Shown here: in pieces, positions 1 to 9,332 of the stretch
How positions within the stretch are numbered: the stretch's first letter is position 1
Layout: each line of letters starts with the position of its first letter
NCBI GenBank assembly: GCA_015067835.1
Contig: SVLS01000005.1
Location: 1-64,000, forward strand
DNA length: 64,000 bases
Reading direction: 5' to 3'
DNA from: Oscillospiraceae bacterium
GTDB taxonomy: Bacteria > Bacillota > Clostridia > Oscillospirales > Oscillospiraceae
Notes under the pieces: model-generated
The model's database searches: none
Told to the model about the DNA's origin: nothing
Seen by the model: the letters and a program-made list of their open reading frames with translations, nothing else
Made by a program: the position numbers and the translations under genes

Positions 1-28
1 CAACCATGAACGAATCCAAAACAGAACG

Positions 29-58
29 GGAGTGGCGCCGCTGACGCTACGCCACTCC
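29..58. repeat. Perfect 9-bp inverted repeat (GGAGTGGCG ... CGCCACTCC), possible REP-like hairpin
   Basis: 29-37 is the reverse complement of 50-58. Confidence 0.6.
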
Positions 59-181
59 GCTTGAAATTTAATTATCCTGCAAGGGAATCCCTTTTTTGTG
101 CTGTCCGCACAAACTGGGGCAGTTCAAGGCAGTCCTTTTTTTCATAAAAAAGAGCCACCCCAGACGGGATGGTTTCTTTTT

Positions 182-201
182 GGCGACCCGGAGCGGACTC
201 G
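182..201 (-). pseudogene. Partial tRNA-Asp 3'-end copy (ggcgacccggagcggactcg) followed by a second terminator-like hairpin
   Basis: Near-identical to 326-345 of the intact tRNA-Asp; flanking sequence 134-201 parallels 277-345. Confidence 0.7.
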
Positions 202-293
202 CTTTTCTGCGGAAAAGCCACGGGCCGGCAAACAGTCCACCGGACTGTTTGCTTGGACGGCCCTTTCGAGTCCGTCCCTTTTTCATAAAAAAG

Positions 294-325
294 AAAACCA
301 CCCCGGATGGGATGGTTTCTTTTTT
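294..325 (-). terminator. Rho-independent terminator of tRNA-Asp
   Basis: AAACCATCCC...GGGGTGGTTT hairpin next to T/A runs on the minus strand. Confidence 0.65.
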
Positions 326-401
326 GGCGACCCGGAACGGACTCGAACCGTCGACCTCCAGCGTGACAGGCTGGCGTGCTAACCGACTGCACCACCGGGC
401 C
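326..401 (-). tRNA. tRNA-Asp(GTC)
   Basis: Reverse complement GGCCCGGTGGTGCAGTCGGTTAGCACGCCAGCCTGTCACGCTGGAGGTCGACGGTTCGAGTCCGTTCCGGGTCGCC forms a cloverleaf; anticodon GTC; T-loop GGTTCGAGTCC. Confidence 0.95.
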
Positions 402-523
402 AGAACATTCAAGATTATAGCAGATGAATTTCGTTTTGTAAAGAGAAAAAATGAAAAATCGACGAAATTCTTCCCGGAATGATTACGAGCCGACAGTATA
501 TACTAGAAAATGATAAAATACAC

Positions 524-552
524 TTGATATTATGCGAAAAATTTGATATAAT
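524..552 (+). promoter_or_regulatory. Predicted sigma-A promoter for the PAP2-family gene
   Basis: TTGATA, 17 bp, TATAAT. Confidence 0.6.
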
Positions 553-584
553 TCTGCTGAAATCTAAAGAAGGAAAGGTTCATT

Positions 585-1031
585 ATGGGCTGGCTGGTAG
601 ATGTTGTTACAAATCCATTTTTGATGACAAGCATCGGCGCATGGTTTATTGCGCAGGTCATCAAGACGATTTTGCACTTTATCATTTATAGGAAGCTGGA
701 CTTTAAGCGGATGTACGGTGATGGAGGAATGCCCAGTGGTCACTCTGCTACCGTCGCTTCGCTGGCAATGATGTGCGGTTTGAGCTTTGGCTTCCGCAGC
801 GTGCAATTTGCGCTGGGTATGGTCTTTGCGATTGTGGTTTGCCATGATGCGGCAGGTGTTCGCAGAGAGACGGGAAAGCAAGCAGTGGTGCTCAACGAGC
901 TGCTGGAATCCCTGAGTACCGGAAAGGACGTCAACCTGAAGGAATGGGTGGGTCATACGCCGTTTCAGGTTTTTGTCGGTGTATTGATCGGCATTGGCGT
1001 CGCACTGTTCACACATTTTGTGATTATGTAA
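585..1031 (+). CDS. Divergent PAP2 family membrane protein
   Basis: GGMPSGHSATVASLA and VVCHDAAGVRRETGKQA motifs; promoter upstream, terminator downstream. Confidence 0.85.
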   Translation: MGWLVDVVTNPFLMTSIGAWFIAQVIKTILHFIIYRKLDFKRMYGDGGMPSGHSATVASLAMMCGLSFGFRSVQFALGMVFAIVVCHDAAGVRRETGKQAVVLNELLESLSTGKDVNLKEWVGHTPFQVFVGVLIGIGVALFTHFVIM

Positions 1032-1042
1032 AAAAATAAAAG

Positions 1043-1078
1043 AAACAGGTCTGTTCTGCGGAACAGACCTGTTTTTAT
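1043..1078. terminator. Bidirectional rho-independent terminator
   Basis: AAACAGGTCTGTTC tgcg GAACAGACCTGTTT followed by T-run, between convergent genes. Confidence 0.85.
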
Positions 1079-1079
1079 T

Positions 1080-2165
1080 TTACGGAGTTTTTACATAAGC
1101 TGTCAGCGTATCGTAAAGATCCATCGTAGCAGGCAAATCCTTGCCGGTCAGCGCTACGAACTGATCATTGACGCGGAGCACCACGGCACCGGTATTTCCG
1201 GCGTAGCCGTACAAGGTGTAGCTTCCAAATTCACCGTTCTTGTAAGTTCCAACAGCCAGTCGTGCAGAGGCGAAGCCGCTTTGGCAAGTGCCTTTGTCGA
1301 AGGTGGAGTAGAACAGAACCTCATCAATTTGAGAATAGGATACGGCAAAACCATCAGAATAGGATGGTGCAACGGACAGGTGACTGTCGTTGAAAGTATA
1401 ATTGACATCTCCACCTATCATCAAAATCGTGACGCCGGCCAGAACGACAGCAAGCACAATTAACACGATTCCCAGATAGATGTTGGGATTCTTGGTGTCG
1501 TGCAGGCGCCGATATGTAATACCCTTTGCTTTGTGTGCTTTATATACATGATAGGAGAAGAAAATCGGAGCAACTACCATCACCAGGAGGTTCAGAATCA
1601 TAACGGCAAACATCCAGGTGGTGGGCATCAGGGTGGCAATCAGCATAATAAAACCGCCGGCAACCCAAAGCTTACCGGTGAAACGGTGGGTTTTAAACCA
1701 GTTTCTTCTGCTTCTCAGAGTCCAGCTCAGGCGAATGCCAATTTTGGAATCTTTTTCAAGAAGCGGGATGATGTGACCCATGACCAGAAAGAAAATGCCA
1801 AGGAAGAAGGGAAGCAGCAGCTCCTTAAAAGAATTTCTTCCGAAAGCAGCGTTTAAAGTATAGCTCTGGATGGCAAGACTTAAGGTAGGCATTGCCCAGA
1901 ACATAATGCGCTGTTTTGTTTTGCTGGGCTTCTTGCGGCCGGAATCCATAGAGGAAAGACCCAAGAACAGCCAGTGAACCATCAAAACAATAGCAGGGAA
2001 GCCAAACACGACAAATGTCTTGCTGTCAACCTGGTCGATTCCGGCGATGCCTAAGTTGGCAATCAAAGAGTTGGGGACGCTGTCCCACACCAGCAAACCG
2101 ACCAAAATGGGGTGTAAAATTAAAATGGAGGAAACAAAAGCTCTCCATAAATTGCGCTTTATCAT
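1080..2165 (-). CDS. SdpI/DUF1648-like polytopic membrane protein with an extra C-terminal region
   Basis: IGIRLSWTLRSRRNWFKTHRFTGKLWVAGG resembles the SdpI-family signature; several TM segments; start chosen from AAGGAG spacing. Confidence 0.65.
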   Translation of the reverse strand: MIKRNLWRAFVSSILILHPILVGLLVWDSVPNSLIANLGIAGIDQVDSKTFVVFGFPAIVLMVHWLFLGLSSMDSGRKKPSKTKQRIMFWAMPTLSLAIQSYTLNAAFGRNSFKELLLPFFLGIFFLVMGHIIPLLEKDSKIGIRLSWTLRSRRNWFKTHRFTGKLWVAGGFIMLIATLMPTTWMFAVMILNLLVMVVAPIFFSYHVYKAHKAKGITYRRLHDTKNPNIYLGIVLIVLAVVLAGVTILMIGGDVNYTFNDSHLSVAPSYSDGFAVSYSQIDEVLFYSTFDKGTCQSGFASARLAVGTYKNGEFGSYTLYGYAGNTGAVVLRVNDQFVALTGKDLPATMDLYDTLTAYVKTP

Positions 2166-2405
2166 CGCAAACATCTCCTTTCAACAAGTCCATCTGACAG
2201 CAGTATTTCTCAAAGACGAATTTGTTGATTCTGCGGCAGGCGAATCTTCTTTCTTGGGCATACGGAATGAGACCGTCATCCTTTGTGCAGATGGGCGGCA
2301 GAGCCATAGCCCAAACCTAACCAGTCTAATAATCAAATAAAATCTTAACAATAATAATAGTTCAAAAAGCCTTATTTGTCAAGAGAGTTTCTGGTGTTGC
2401 AGCGG

Positions 2406-3260
2406 TTATTTTCCTGTTTTTTCCAGGGGAGAAACGCCTGCGCGGTATTCTGATGGACTGATGCCCATTGTTTTTCGGAAAATCTGGGAAAAATAGCAGG
2501 AAGAGGAAAAGCCTACAATTTGTGCAATTTGGGTAATGGTGTAATTGGTGGAGCGGAGCAGAGCACAGCTTTCCTGCAGACGCAGGTTCAGCAGATAGTT
2601 GATCGGGGAGATCCCATAATCCCGGGTGAAGTTGTGCGCCATGTGATATTTGTTGATGTGAACCAGCCCAGCCAGCAAATCCAATGTAATAGGCTCTTTG
2701 AAATGATTGTCGATATATCGCCGAACGGTGACACTGCCTTTCGCAGCGTGATTGGCAGTAGGAATCAGCTTGACGGTGTAGTCAGAGCTGCGCATCAGGC
2801 GAATGATGAGAATATTCAGCAGGTCCTGACAGATATCCTCATAGCCCGGTGCTTTCGCACCGATTTCCTGCAGCATATCCTGCAGGTAGTTTTGAATCTG
2901 GGTGTTGTTATGAAAATGGTTGATATAGAACGGCCGGTCTGCGTCATCTGCCACAGAAAGCTCCAAACCGTCTACACCCAGCACGATGTATTCCAGAGGC
3001 TGTGATTGAAAGCTGGTCTCCGTGTGCTCGACAAGAGGGTTGACGACAACCAGATCACCCTTTGTTATCTGGAAGGTTTCTGCCTCTGCTATAAAATTGC
3101 CCTGACCGCCAACAACATAGAAGATTTCGGCACAGGTATGGGTGTGGGGCACACTGAGCCAGTCACCACCGTATTTAGCGGTGCTGATATACAAAAGTTG
3201 AGCTACACTGCGGGTATTTTGGCTGATTTCAGATACAAGATCGAAGCGACTAAGACTCAT
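2406..3260 (-). CDS. AraC family transcriptional regulator with cupin-like N-terminus
   Basis: C-terminal double HTH (ITQIAQIVGFSSSCYFSQIFRKTMGISPSEYR). Confidence 0.85.
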   Translation of the reverse strand: MSLSRFDLVSEISQNTRSVAQLLYISTAKYGGDWLSVPHTHTCAEIFYVVGGQGNFIAEAETFQITKGDLVVVNPLVEHTETSFQSQPLEYIVLGVDGLELSVADDADRPFYINHFHNNTQIQNYLQDMLQEIGAKAPGYEDICQDLLNILIIRLMRSSDYTVKLIPTANHAAKGSVTVRRYIDNHFKEPITLDLLAGLVHINKYHMAHNFTRDYGISPINYLLNLRLQESCALLRSTNYTITQIAQIVGFSSSCYFSQIFRKTMGISPSEYRAGVSPLEKTGK

Positions 3261-3619
3261 AATTCTACAAAATCCTTTATGTTTTTTGCTTTTTCATTAT
3301 AAAAAACTAAAATAAGTTTTGTGTTTGATATTATATGTTAAAAAGTTAGGAAAATCAATAACAAAGTTTTAAATTTTTAACATTTTAGAGAAAAAACGGG
3401 AAATGCAAAGTTAAATGATGCACCAAAAGTGGTCAAAAATATACAAAAACAATATGCTAAATTTATGACATTATACAAAAAGCTAAAATTACAGCAAGAT
3501 ATATAAAATTGAGCGCAAGATTTTGATTGCTGATTTTTGAGGATGCTGTATACTATGGGTACTTGAATCGGGCTCCACCCGTCAAGGATTACTGAAACAA
3601 TTTATAGGAGGATAAAACA

Positions 3620-4951
3620 ATGAAAAAAATATTGTCCATTGCTCTTGTTGCTGTAATGGTTCTGGGTCTGTTCGCAGGCTGCAACACTGCCAACAACAAC
3701 ACCGGCAACGGCAGCGGCGAAGTTACCATTAAGGTTGCCGCGATTGAGACCGCTTACGGCTCTGAAATGTGGAAGAAGGTCTGCGATGCTTTTACAGCTG
3801 AGACCGGCATCAAGGTGGAACTGACCACCGACAAGAAACTGGAAGAAGTGATTGGACCCCAGATTCAGGCAGGTAAGTATCCTGATGTGGTCCACCTGGC
3901 TACCGGCCGTCCCGCTGCTCTGACTGAGCAGCTGATCAAGGCAAACGGCCTGCACGAGCTGACCAATGTCCTGAACATGAAGGTTCCCGGTGAAGACAAG
4001 AAGGTTTCCGACAAGATTGCCGGCGGCTTTACTGACACTTCCCTGACCAACCCTTATGCGGACGGCAAGACCTATATGGCTCCGATGTTCTACTCCCCCT
4101 GCGGCCTGTTCTACAACGCAAAGCTGTTTGAGGCTAAGGGCTGGAAGGTTCCCGCTACCTGGGACGAGATGTGGGAGCTGGGCGAGAAGGCCAAGGCTGA
4201 AGGCATCGCTCTGTTCACTTACCCCACCGCTGGCTATTACGATGCATTTATGTACGCTCTGATGTACTCCGTTGGCGGCACTGAGTTCTTCGAGAAGGCT
4301 ACCCATTATGCTGAGGGCGTATGGGATACTCCCGAGGCTCAGAAGATGTTCGAGATTCTCGACAAGCTGGCAAAGTACACCCACGAAAAGACTCCTGCAC
4401 AGGCTAACAACCAGGACTTCACCAAGAACCAGCTGATGGTTATGAAGGACGAAGCTCTGTTTATGCCCAACGGCACTTGGATTGTCGGTGAAATGGCTGA
4501 GGCACAGAAGACCCTGACCAACGAGTTTGCTTGGGGTATGACTGCTCTGCCTGCAGTGAGCGCAGACGGCTCCGGCTACTCCTACACCTGGTTCGAGCAG
4601 GCTTGGATTCCTGCCGGCTCTGCACACAAGGCTGAAGCCGAGCAGTTCGTAGCATTCCTGTACTCCGACAAGGCAGTTGAAATCTTTGCTGCTGCCGGTG
4701 CTATGCAGCCTGTTCTGGGCATTGCTGATAAGCTGGAAGGCGACAACAAGCTGTTCTACTCCATCTATGACAACGGTGCAAAGGCCGCTATGGGTAACTT
4801 TGCTGCTTTCAATGCAATTCCCGATGTAGAGGTCTCTAAGGTCTTCTTTGAGCCCATCGACAAGCTGGTTGCCGGTTCTTTGACCATTGAGCAGTATATT
4901 GCCAACATCAAGACCGCATCTGACCTGATGCGTGCAAATCTGAAGGCTTAA
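3620..4951 (+). CDS. Carbohydrate ABC transporter substrate-binding lipoprotein
   Basis: Signal peptide with lipobox LFAGC; SBP fold motifs; followed by two permeases and GH112. Confidence 0.88.
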   Translation: MKKILSIALVAVMVLGLFAGCNTANNNTGNGSGEVTIKVAAIETAYGSEMWKKVCDAFTAETGIKVELTTDKKLEEVIGPQIQAGKYPDVVHLATGRPAALTEQLIKANGLHELTNVLNMKVPGEDKKVSDKIAGGFTDTSLTNPYADGKTYMAPMFYSPCGLFYNAKLFEAKGWKVPATWDEMWELGEKAKAEGIALFTYPTAGYYDAFMYALMYSVGGTEFFEKATHYAEGVWDTPEAQKMFEILDKLAKYTHEKTPAQANNQDFTKNQLMVMKDEALFMPNGTWIVGEMAEAQKTLTNEFAWGMTALPAVSADGSGYSYTWFEQAWIPAGSAHKAEAEQFVAFLYSDKAVEIFAAAGAMQPVLGIADKLEGDNKLFYSIYDNGAKAAMGNFAAFNAIPDVEVSKVFFEPIDKLVAGSLTIEQYIANIKTASDLMRANLKA

Positions 4952-4986
4952 TTTTCCATCCAAAGAGATAAAAGCGTAATGATTTT

Positions 4987-5074
4987 GGGTGGCAGTGACA
5001 CTGTCGCTGCCACCCGATTTTTTGGGAAAGTGCTTTCCCTCGTGCAGGCACGCCTGGATGGCGGAAAGCACTTT
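4987..5074 (+). promoter_or_regulatory. Two intercistronic stem-loops between the SBP and first permease
   Basis: GGGTGGCAG/CTGCCACCC (4987-4995/5007-5015) followed by a T-run; AAAGTGCTTTCC/GGAAAGCACTTT (5027-5038/5063-5074). Confidence 0.7.
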
Positions 5075-5101
5075 ACACATACAGCAAAGGAGTTGGTTTC
5101 T

Positions 5102-5983
5102 ATGAGAAAAAACAGCAAAAGAACCGCATTTTTATGGTTATGCGTCGCGCCGGCAGTGATCCTTTTTGTGCTTTTTATGGTGATTCCTACCTTTAATGTT
5201 TTTCGGCTCTCAATGTTTGAAAAAGGAATGTTCACCGACGAAAAGTTCATCTGGTTTGATAATTTTCAAACGCTGCTGAATAGCCCTGCTTTTATTCGGT
5301 CAATGCAGAACACCCTGCTGCTGATTGTGGTGATTACGCTGATTACCATGTCCTCGGCCTTGGTTCTGGCGGGCATTCTGACCCGAGAGAAGCTCAGGGG
5401 GCAGAATTTCTTCCGGGTGATTTTCTACATACCGAATATTTTGTCGGTGGTTGTTATCTCCGGTATCTTTTCTGCGATTTATGACGCGGACCATGGCCTG
5501 CTGAACAGCTTTTTGAATTTGTTCGGCGCAGAAAGCGTCCTGTGGAAAGGCGAAAGTCACATCATCATCAGTATCGTTATCGCTATGGTGTGGCAGGCGG
5601 TTGGCTATTATATGGTTATGTATATGGCTTCTATGTCCGCAGTGCCCCAGTCTTTGTACGAAAGCTCCGGCTTGGACGGCGCAGGCCGTATTACCCAGTT
5701 CTTCCAAATCACCTTACCGCTGATTTGGACAAACATCCGCACGACACTGACTTTCTTCATTATCTCCACCATCAATATGGCGTTCCTGTTTGTTAATGCA
5801 ATGGTGGGCAGCAGCGGCGGTGTGGCGGATGCCTCCAAGGTGACGCTGATTTATATGTTTGATATGAAAAACCAAGGTCTTTACGGCTATTCAATGGCCG
5901 TCGGCGTTGTTATTTTCCTGGTGAGCTTTGCACTTTCTGCATTGGTCAATAAGTTCACTGAGCGTGAAGTTCTGGAATACTAA
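5102..5983 (+). CDS. Sugar ABC transporter permease (MalF type)
   Basis: Membrane protein with EAA-loop-like segment (YESSGLDGAGRITQFFQITLPLI). Confidence 0.88.
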   Translation: MRKNSKRTAFLWLCVAPAVILFVLFMVIPTFNVFRLSMFEKGMFTDEKFIWFDNFQTLLNSPAFIRSMQNTLLLIVVITLITMSSALVLAGILTREKLRGQNFFRVIFYIPNILSVVVISGIFSAIYDADHGLLNSFLNLFGAESVLWKGESHIIISIVIAMVWQAVGYYMVMYMASMSAVPQSLYESSGLDGAGRITQFFQITLPLIWTNIRTTLTFFIISTINMAFLFVNAMVGSSGGVADASKVTLIYMFDMKNQGLYGYSMAVGVVIFLVSFALSALVNKFTEREVLEY

Positions 5984-5995
5984 GGAGGTGCCGAA

Positions 5996-6883
5996 ATGAA
6001 AATCAAAAAAGAAATCAGTCATTCCGAGCGCCTGTACAAAGCATTCATCTATGTGGTGCTGGGCATTCTTGCATTGCTGATTATCATCCCGGTTGCCTGG
6101 GTGTTTATGGCATCTGTAAAAGAAACCGCAGAGCATTACGGCAGTCCGTGGGCAATTCCCACCCATATCCATTGGCAAAACTTTGTGGAAGCCTGGACAA
6201 CCTCCAAGATGGGCGACTATATGGGTCACTCTGTACTGGTGACCGGTCTGGCACTGGGAATTTTGCTGGTGGTTGCGTTGCCTGCTTCTTATTGCCTGGC
6301 AAGATTCAAGTTCGTAGGCAAGAAATTTTTGAATACCTGCTTTATGGCAGGCCTGTTTATTAATGTTAACTACATTGTTGTGCCGATTTATCTGATGCTG
6401 AACGACAGCGATAAGTGGCTCAACTCCATTGGTGTAGGCGGATTTTTGCTGAATAACCACTTTGTTGTGGCGCTGATTTATGCAGCAACCGCATTGCCCT
6501 TTACCATCTATTTGCTGACCAGCTATTTCCAGACGCTGCCACACGATTTTGAGGAAGCGGCGTATATCGATGGCGCCGGATATACCAAGACGATGCTGAA
6601 GGTTATTTTTCCTATGGCAAAGCCTTCCATTATTACGGTGATTCTGTTCAACTTCCTGTCCTTCTGGAATGAGTATATCATTGTCAAAACCTTGATAACG
6701 GACAAAGAGCTGTGGACGCTGCCGGCAGGCCTTCTGAATCTAATGCAGGCACAGCAGTCAGCTGCAAATTATGGACCGATGTATGCCGGCCTGGTGCTGG
6801 TTATGCTGCCGGTTTTGATTCTCTACATCTGCGTACAAAAGAACCTGACCAAGGGTATGACCGTTGGCGGCTTGAAAGGATAA
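5996..6883 (+). CDS. Carbohydrate ABC transporter permease (MalG type)
   Basis: EAA motif FEEAAYIDGAGYTKTMLKVIFPMAKP. Confidence 0.9.
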   Translation: MKIKKEISHSERLYKAFIYVVLGILALLIIIPVAWVFMASVKETAEHYGSPWAIPTHIHWQNFVEAWTTSKMGDYMGHSVLVTGLALGILLVVALPASYCLARFKFVGKKFLNTCFMAGLFINVNYIVVPIYLMLNDSDKWLNSIGVGGFLLNNHFVVALIYAATALPFTIYLLTSYFQTLPHDFEEAAYIDGAGYTKTMLKVIFPMAKPSIITVILFNFLSFWNEYIIVKTLITDKELWTLPAGLLNLMQAQQSAANYGPMYAGLVLVMLPVLILYICVQKNLTKGMTVGGLKG

Positions 6884-6893
6884 GGTGACATCT

Positions 6894-7097
6894 ATGAACT
6901 TTTGGAAAGAGCATGTAACGCTGCGAATTTTTTTGATGATTATCTTCTTTGTTGTCGGCCTGGCGCTGGTGTTTATCGGCTGGAGTATGACCGGTCAGCT
7001 GTTGGGCTTGGGCCTGATGTTGGTTGGAATCATTCTGATGCTGACTGCCTTGCTGCTGTACAACAAGGCGTATACCACGCCAAAATCCAAAAAATAA
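6894..7097 (+). CDS. Small two-TM membrane protein (DUF6903-like)
   Basis: 67-aa hydrophobic ORF between permease and GH112, co-directional. Confidence 0.65.
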   Translation: MNFWKEHVTLRIFLMIIFFVVGLALVFIGWSMTGQLLGLGLMLVGIILMLTALLLYNKAYTTPKSKK

Positions 7098-7113
7098 AGA
7101 CCGGAGAGATTCT

Positions 7114-9279
7114 ATGCAGAATAATAAGAGTTTTGGCCGCGTAACCATTCCCACAGATGTGGATGTGGTTCCGGAAACATTGGAAATTATGAAGCGCTGG
7201 GGCGCGGATGCAATCCGCGACTGCGATGGCACCGATTTTCCCCAGGCGCTGCGGGAGGTGGACGCAAAAGTATATTCCACCTATTACACCACCCGTAAGG
7301 ACAATGCATGGGCAAAGGCCAATCCTGAAGAGGTGCAGCAGTGCTACATAATGTCCGGATTCTATACTGCAACCGGAAGCACTCTGGAAATTCCCCTGAT
7401 GAAGGGCATTTCCAAAGAGCTTATGGAAGTCAACACCCGCGACGATATCAAACGTTGGTGGGAGGTGGTGGACCGCACCACCGGAAAGCCAATTTGCCCG
7501 GATACCTGGAGCTACAACGCCGAAACCGGGTGTGTGGTAATTGAAAATTGCGAGGCATATCACGAGTATACTGTCAGCTTTTTGGCATATCTGATTTGGG
7601 ATCCGGTGCACATGTACAATGCGGTCACCAACGACTGGAAAGATTTCGAACACCAGATTACCTTTGATGTTCGACAGCCCAAGACCCATAAGTTCACAAT
7701 GGAGCGTCTGCGCAAATTTATTGCAGACCATCCTTATGTCAATGTCATTCGTTATACCACATTCTTCCACCAGTTCACCCTGGTGTTTGACGAGCTGAAG
7801 CGGGAAAAATATGTGGACTGGTATGGGTATTCGGCGTCTGTCAGCCCCTATATTTTGGAGCAGTTTGAAAAAGAGGTGGGCTACCCGTTCCGCCCGGAGT
7901 ACATCATTGACCAGGGCTACTTCAACAACCAGTACCGTGTGCCTTCCAAAGAATTTAAGGATTTCCAGGCCTTCCAGCGCCGGGAAGTAGCAAAGCTGGC
8001 CAAGGAAATGGTGGATATTACCCATGAGCTGGGTCTGGAAGCGATGATGTTTTTGGGTGACCACTGGATCGGCACGGAGCCGTTTATGGAGGAATTCTCT
8101 TCCATTGGACTGGATGCGGTAGTCGGTTCTGTGGGCAATGGCTCAACTTTGCGCCTGATTTCCGATATACCCGGTGTCAAGTACACCGAAGGTCGGTTTT
8201 TGCCCTATTTCTTCCCGGATACCTTCCACGAAGGTGGTGATCCGGTGCGGGAAGCCAAGGAAAACTGGGTAACCGCCCGCCGCGCTATTTTGCGCAAGCC
8301 GGTTGACCGTATCGGCTACGGTGGATATTTGAAGCTGGCACTTCAATTCCCGGAATTTATTGATTATGTGGAATCCGTCTGTAACGAGTTCCGGGAGCTG
8401 TATGAAAATGTCCGCGGCACCACACCGTACTGTGCTAAGCGGGTTGCGGTGCTCAACAGCTGGGGCAAGATGCGTGCCTGGGGCTGCCACATGGTGCACC
8501 ACGCTCTGTATCAAAAGCAGAATTATTCCTATGCAGGCATCATTGAAGCACTTTCCGGTGCACCTTTTGATGTGAAATTTATCTCTTTCGATGATATTCG
8601 CACAAACCCTTGCATTTTGGATGCCATTGATGTTATTATCAATGTGGGTGACGGCGACACCGCCCATACCGGTGGAGCGGAATGGGAGGATCCCGTCATT
8701 TCCAGCGCAATCCGTGGCTTTGTCCATCGGGGCGGTGGCTTTATCGGTGTGGGGGAGCCCTCCGGTCACCAGTATCAGGGTCATTATTTCCAGCTGGCAT
8801 CTGTACTGGGCGTGGAAAAGGAGACAGGCTTTACCCTCAACTACGACAAATACAACTGGAACGAGCACCCTGACCACTTTATTCTGGCAGATGCACCGGA
8901 GGGCGTTGACTTCGGCGAAGGAAAGAAAAACATTTTCGCCGCAGAGGATACCCAGATTCTGGTGCAAAAGGACAGGGAAGTGCAGATGGCAGTCAACGCC
9001 TTTGGCAATGGGCGCAGCGTCTATATTTCCGGCTTGCCTTACTCCTTCAAGAACAGCCGTGTGCTGCATCGGGCCATCCTTTGGGCTGCCCATGGGGAAG
9101 GGGAACTGAACAAGTGGTTCTCTTCCAACTATCATGTAGAAGTACACGCGTTCGTGAAGAACGGTAAGTATTGCGTGGTGAACAACACCTATGAGCCTCA
9201 GTCTACCATTGTCTATACGGACAAGGGAAGCTTCCCACTGGAGCTGGATGCCAACGAGATTCGCTGGTATAACATCTAA
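7114..9279 (+). CDS. lnpA: 1,3-beta-galactosyl-N-acetylhexosamine phosphorylase (GH112, LNB/GNB phosphorylase)
   Basis: Full-length resemblance to the GH112 family (GRVTIPTDVDVVPETLEIMKRWGADAIRDCDGT; FLGDHWIGTEPF); next to a NahK-like kinase. Confidence 0.9.
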   Translation: MQNNKSFGRVTIPTDVDVVPETLEIMKRWGADAIRDCDGTDFPQALREVDAKVYSTYYTTRKDNAWAKANPEEVQQCYIMSGFYTATGSTLEIPLMKGISKELMEVNTRDDIKRWWEVVDRTTGKPICPDTWSYNAETGCVVIENCEAYHEYTVSFLAYLIWDPVHMYNAVTNDWKDFEHQITFDVRQPKTHKFTMERLRKFIADHPYVNVIRYTTFFHQFTLVFDELKREKYVDWYGYSASVSPYILEQFEKEVGYPFRPEYIIDQGYFNNQYRVPSKEFKDFQAFQRREVAKLAKEMVDITHELGLEAMMFLGDHWIGTEPFMEEFSSIGLDAVVGSVGNGSTLRLISDIPGVKYTEGRFLPYFFPDTFHEGGDPVREAKENWVTARRAILRKPVDRIGYGGYLKLALQFPEFIDYVESVCNEFRELYENVRGTTPYCAKRVAVLNSWGKMRAWGCHMVHHALYQKQNYSYAGIIEALSGAPFDVKFISFDDIRTNPCILDAIDVIINVGDGDTAHTGGAEWEDPVISSAIRGFVHRGGGFIGVGEPSGHQYQGHYFQLASVLGVEKETGFTLNYDKYNWNEHPDHFILADAPEGVDFGEGKKNIFAAEDTQILVQKDREVQMAVNAFGNGRSVYISGLPYSFKNSRVLHRAILWAAHGEGELNKWFSSNYHVEVHAFVKNGKYCVVNNTYEPQSTIVYTDKGSFPLELDANEIRWYNI

Positions 9280-9332
9280 AAACACCCGATAAAAGGCAGG
9301 ATGCCTTCTGCCGGGGAAGACGAGGTGCGCTT

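Noticed and set aside
96-482. ORFs overlapping the tRNA-Asp region
   Set aside because: They cross the tRNA and its terminator repeats; not real coding regions.
3602-5080. 492-aa minus-strand ORF
   Set aside because: Antisense to the SBP gene, which has a signal peptide and lipobox; Leu/Cys/His-rich composition is typical of a mirror ORF.
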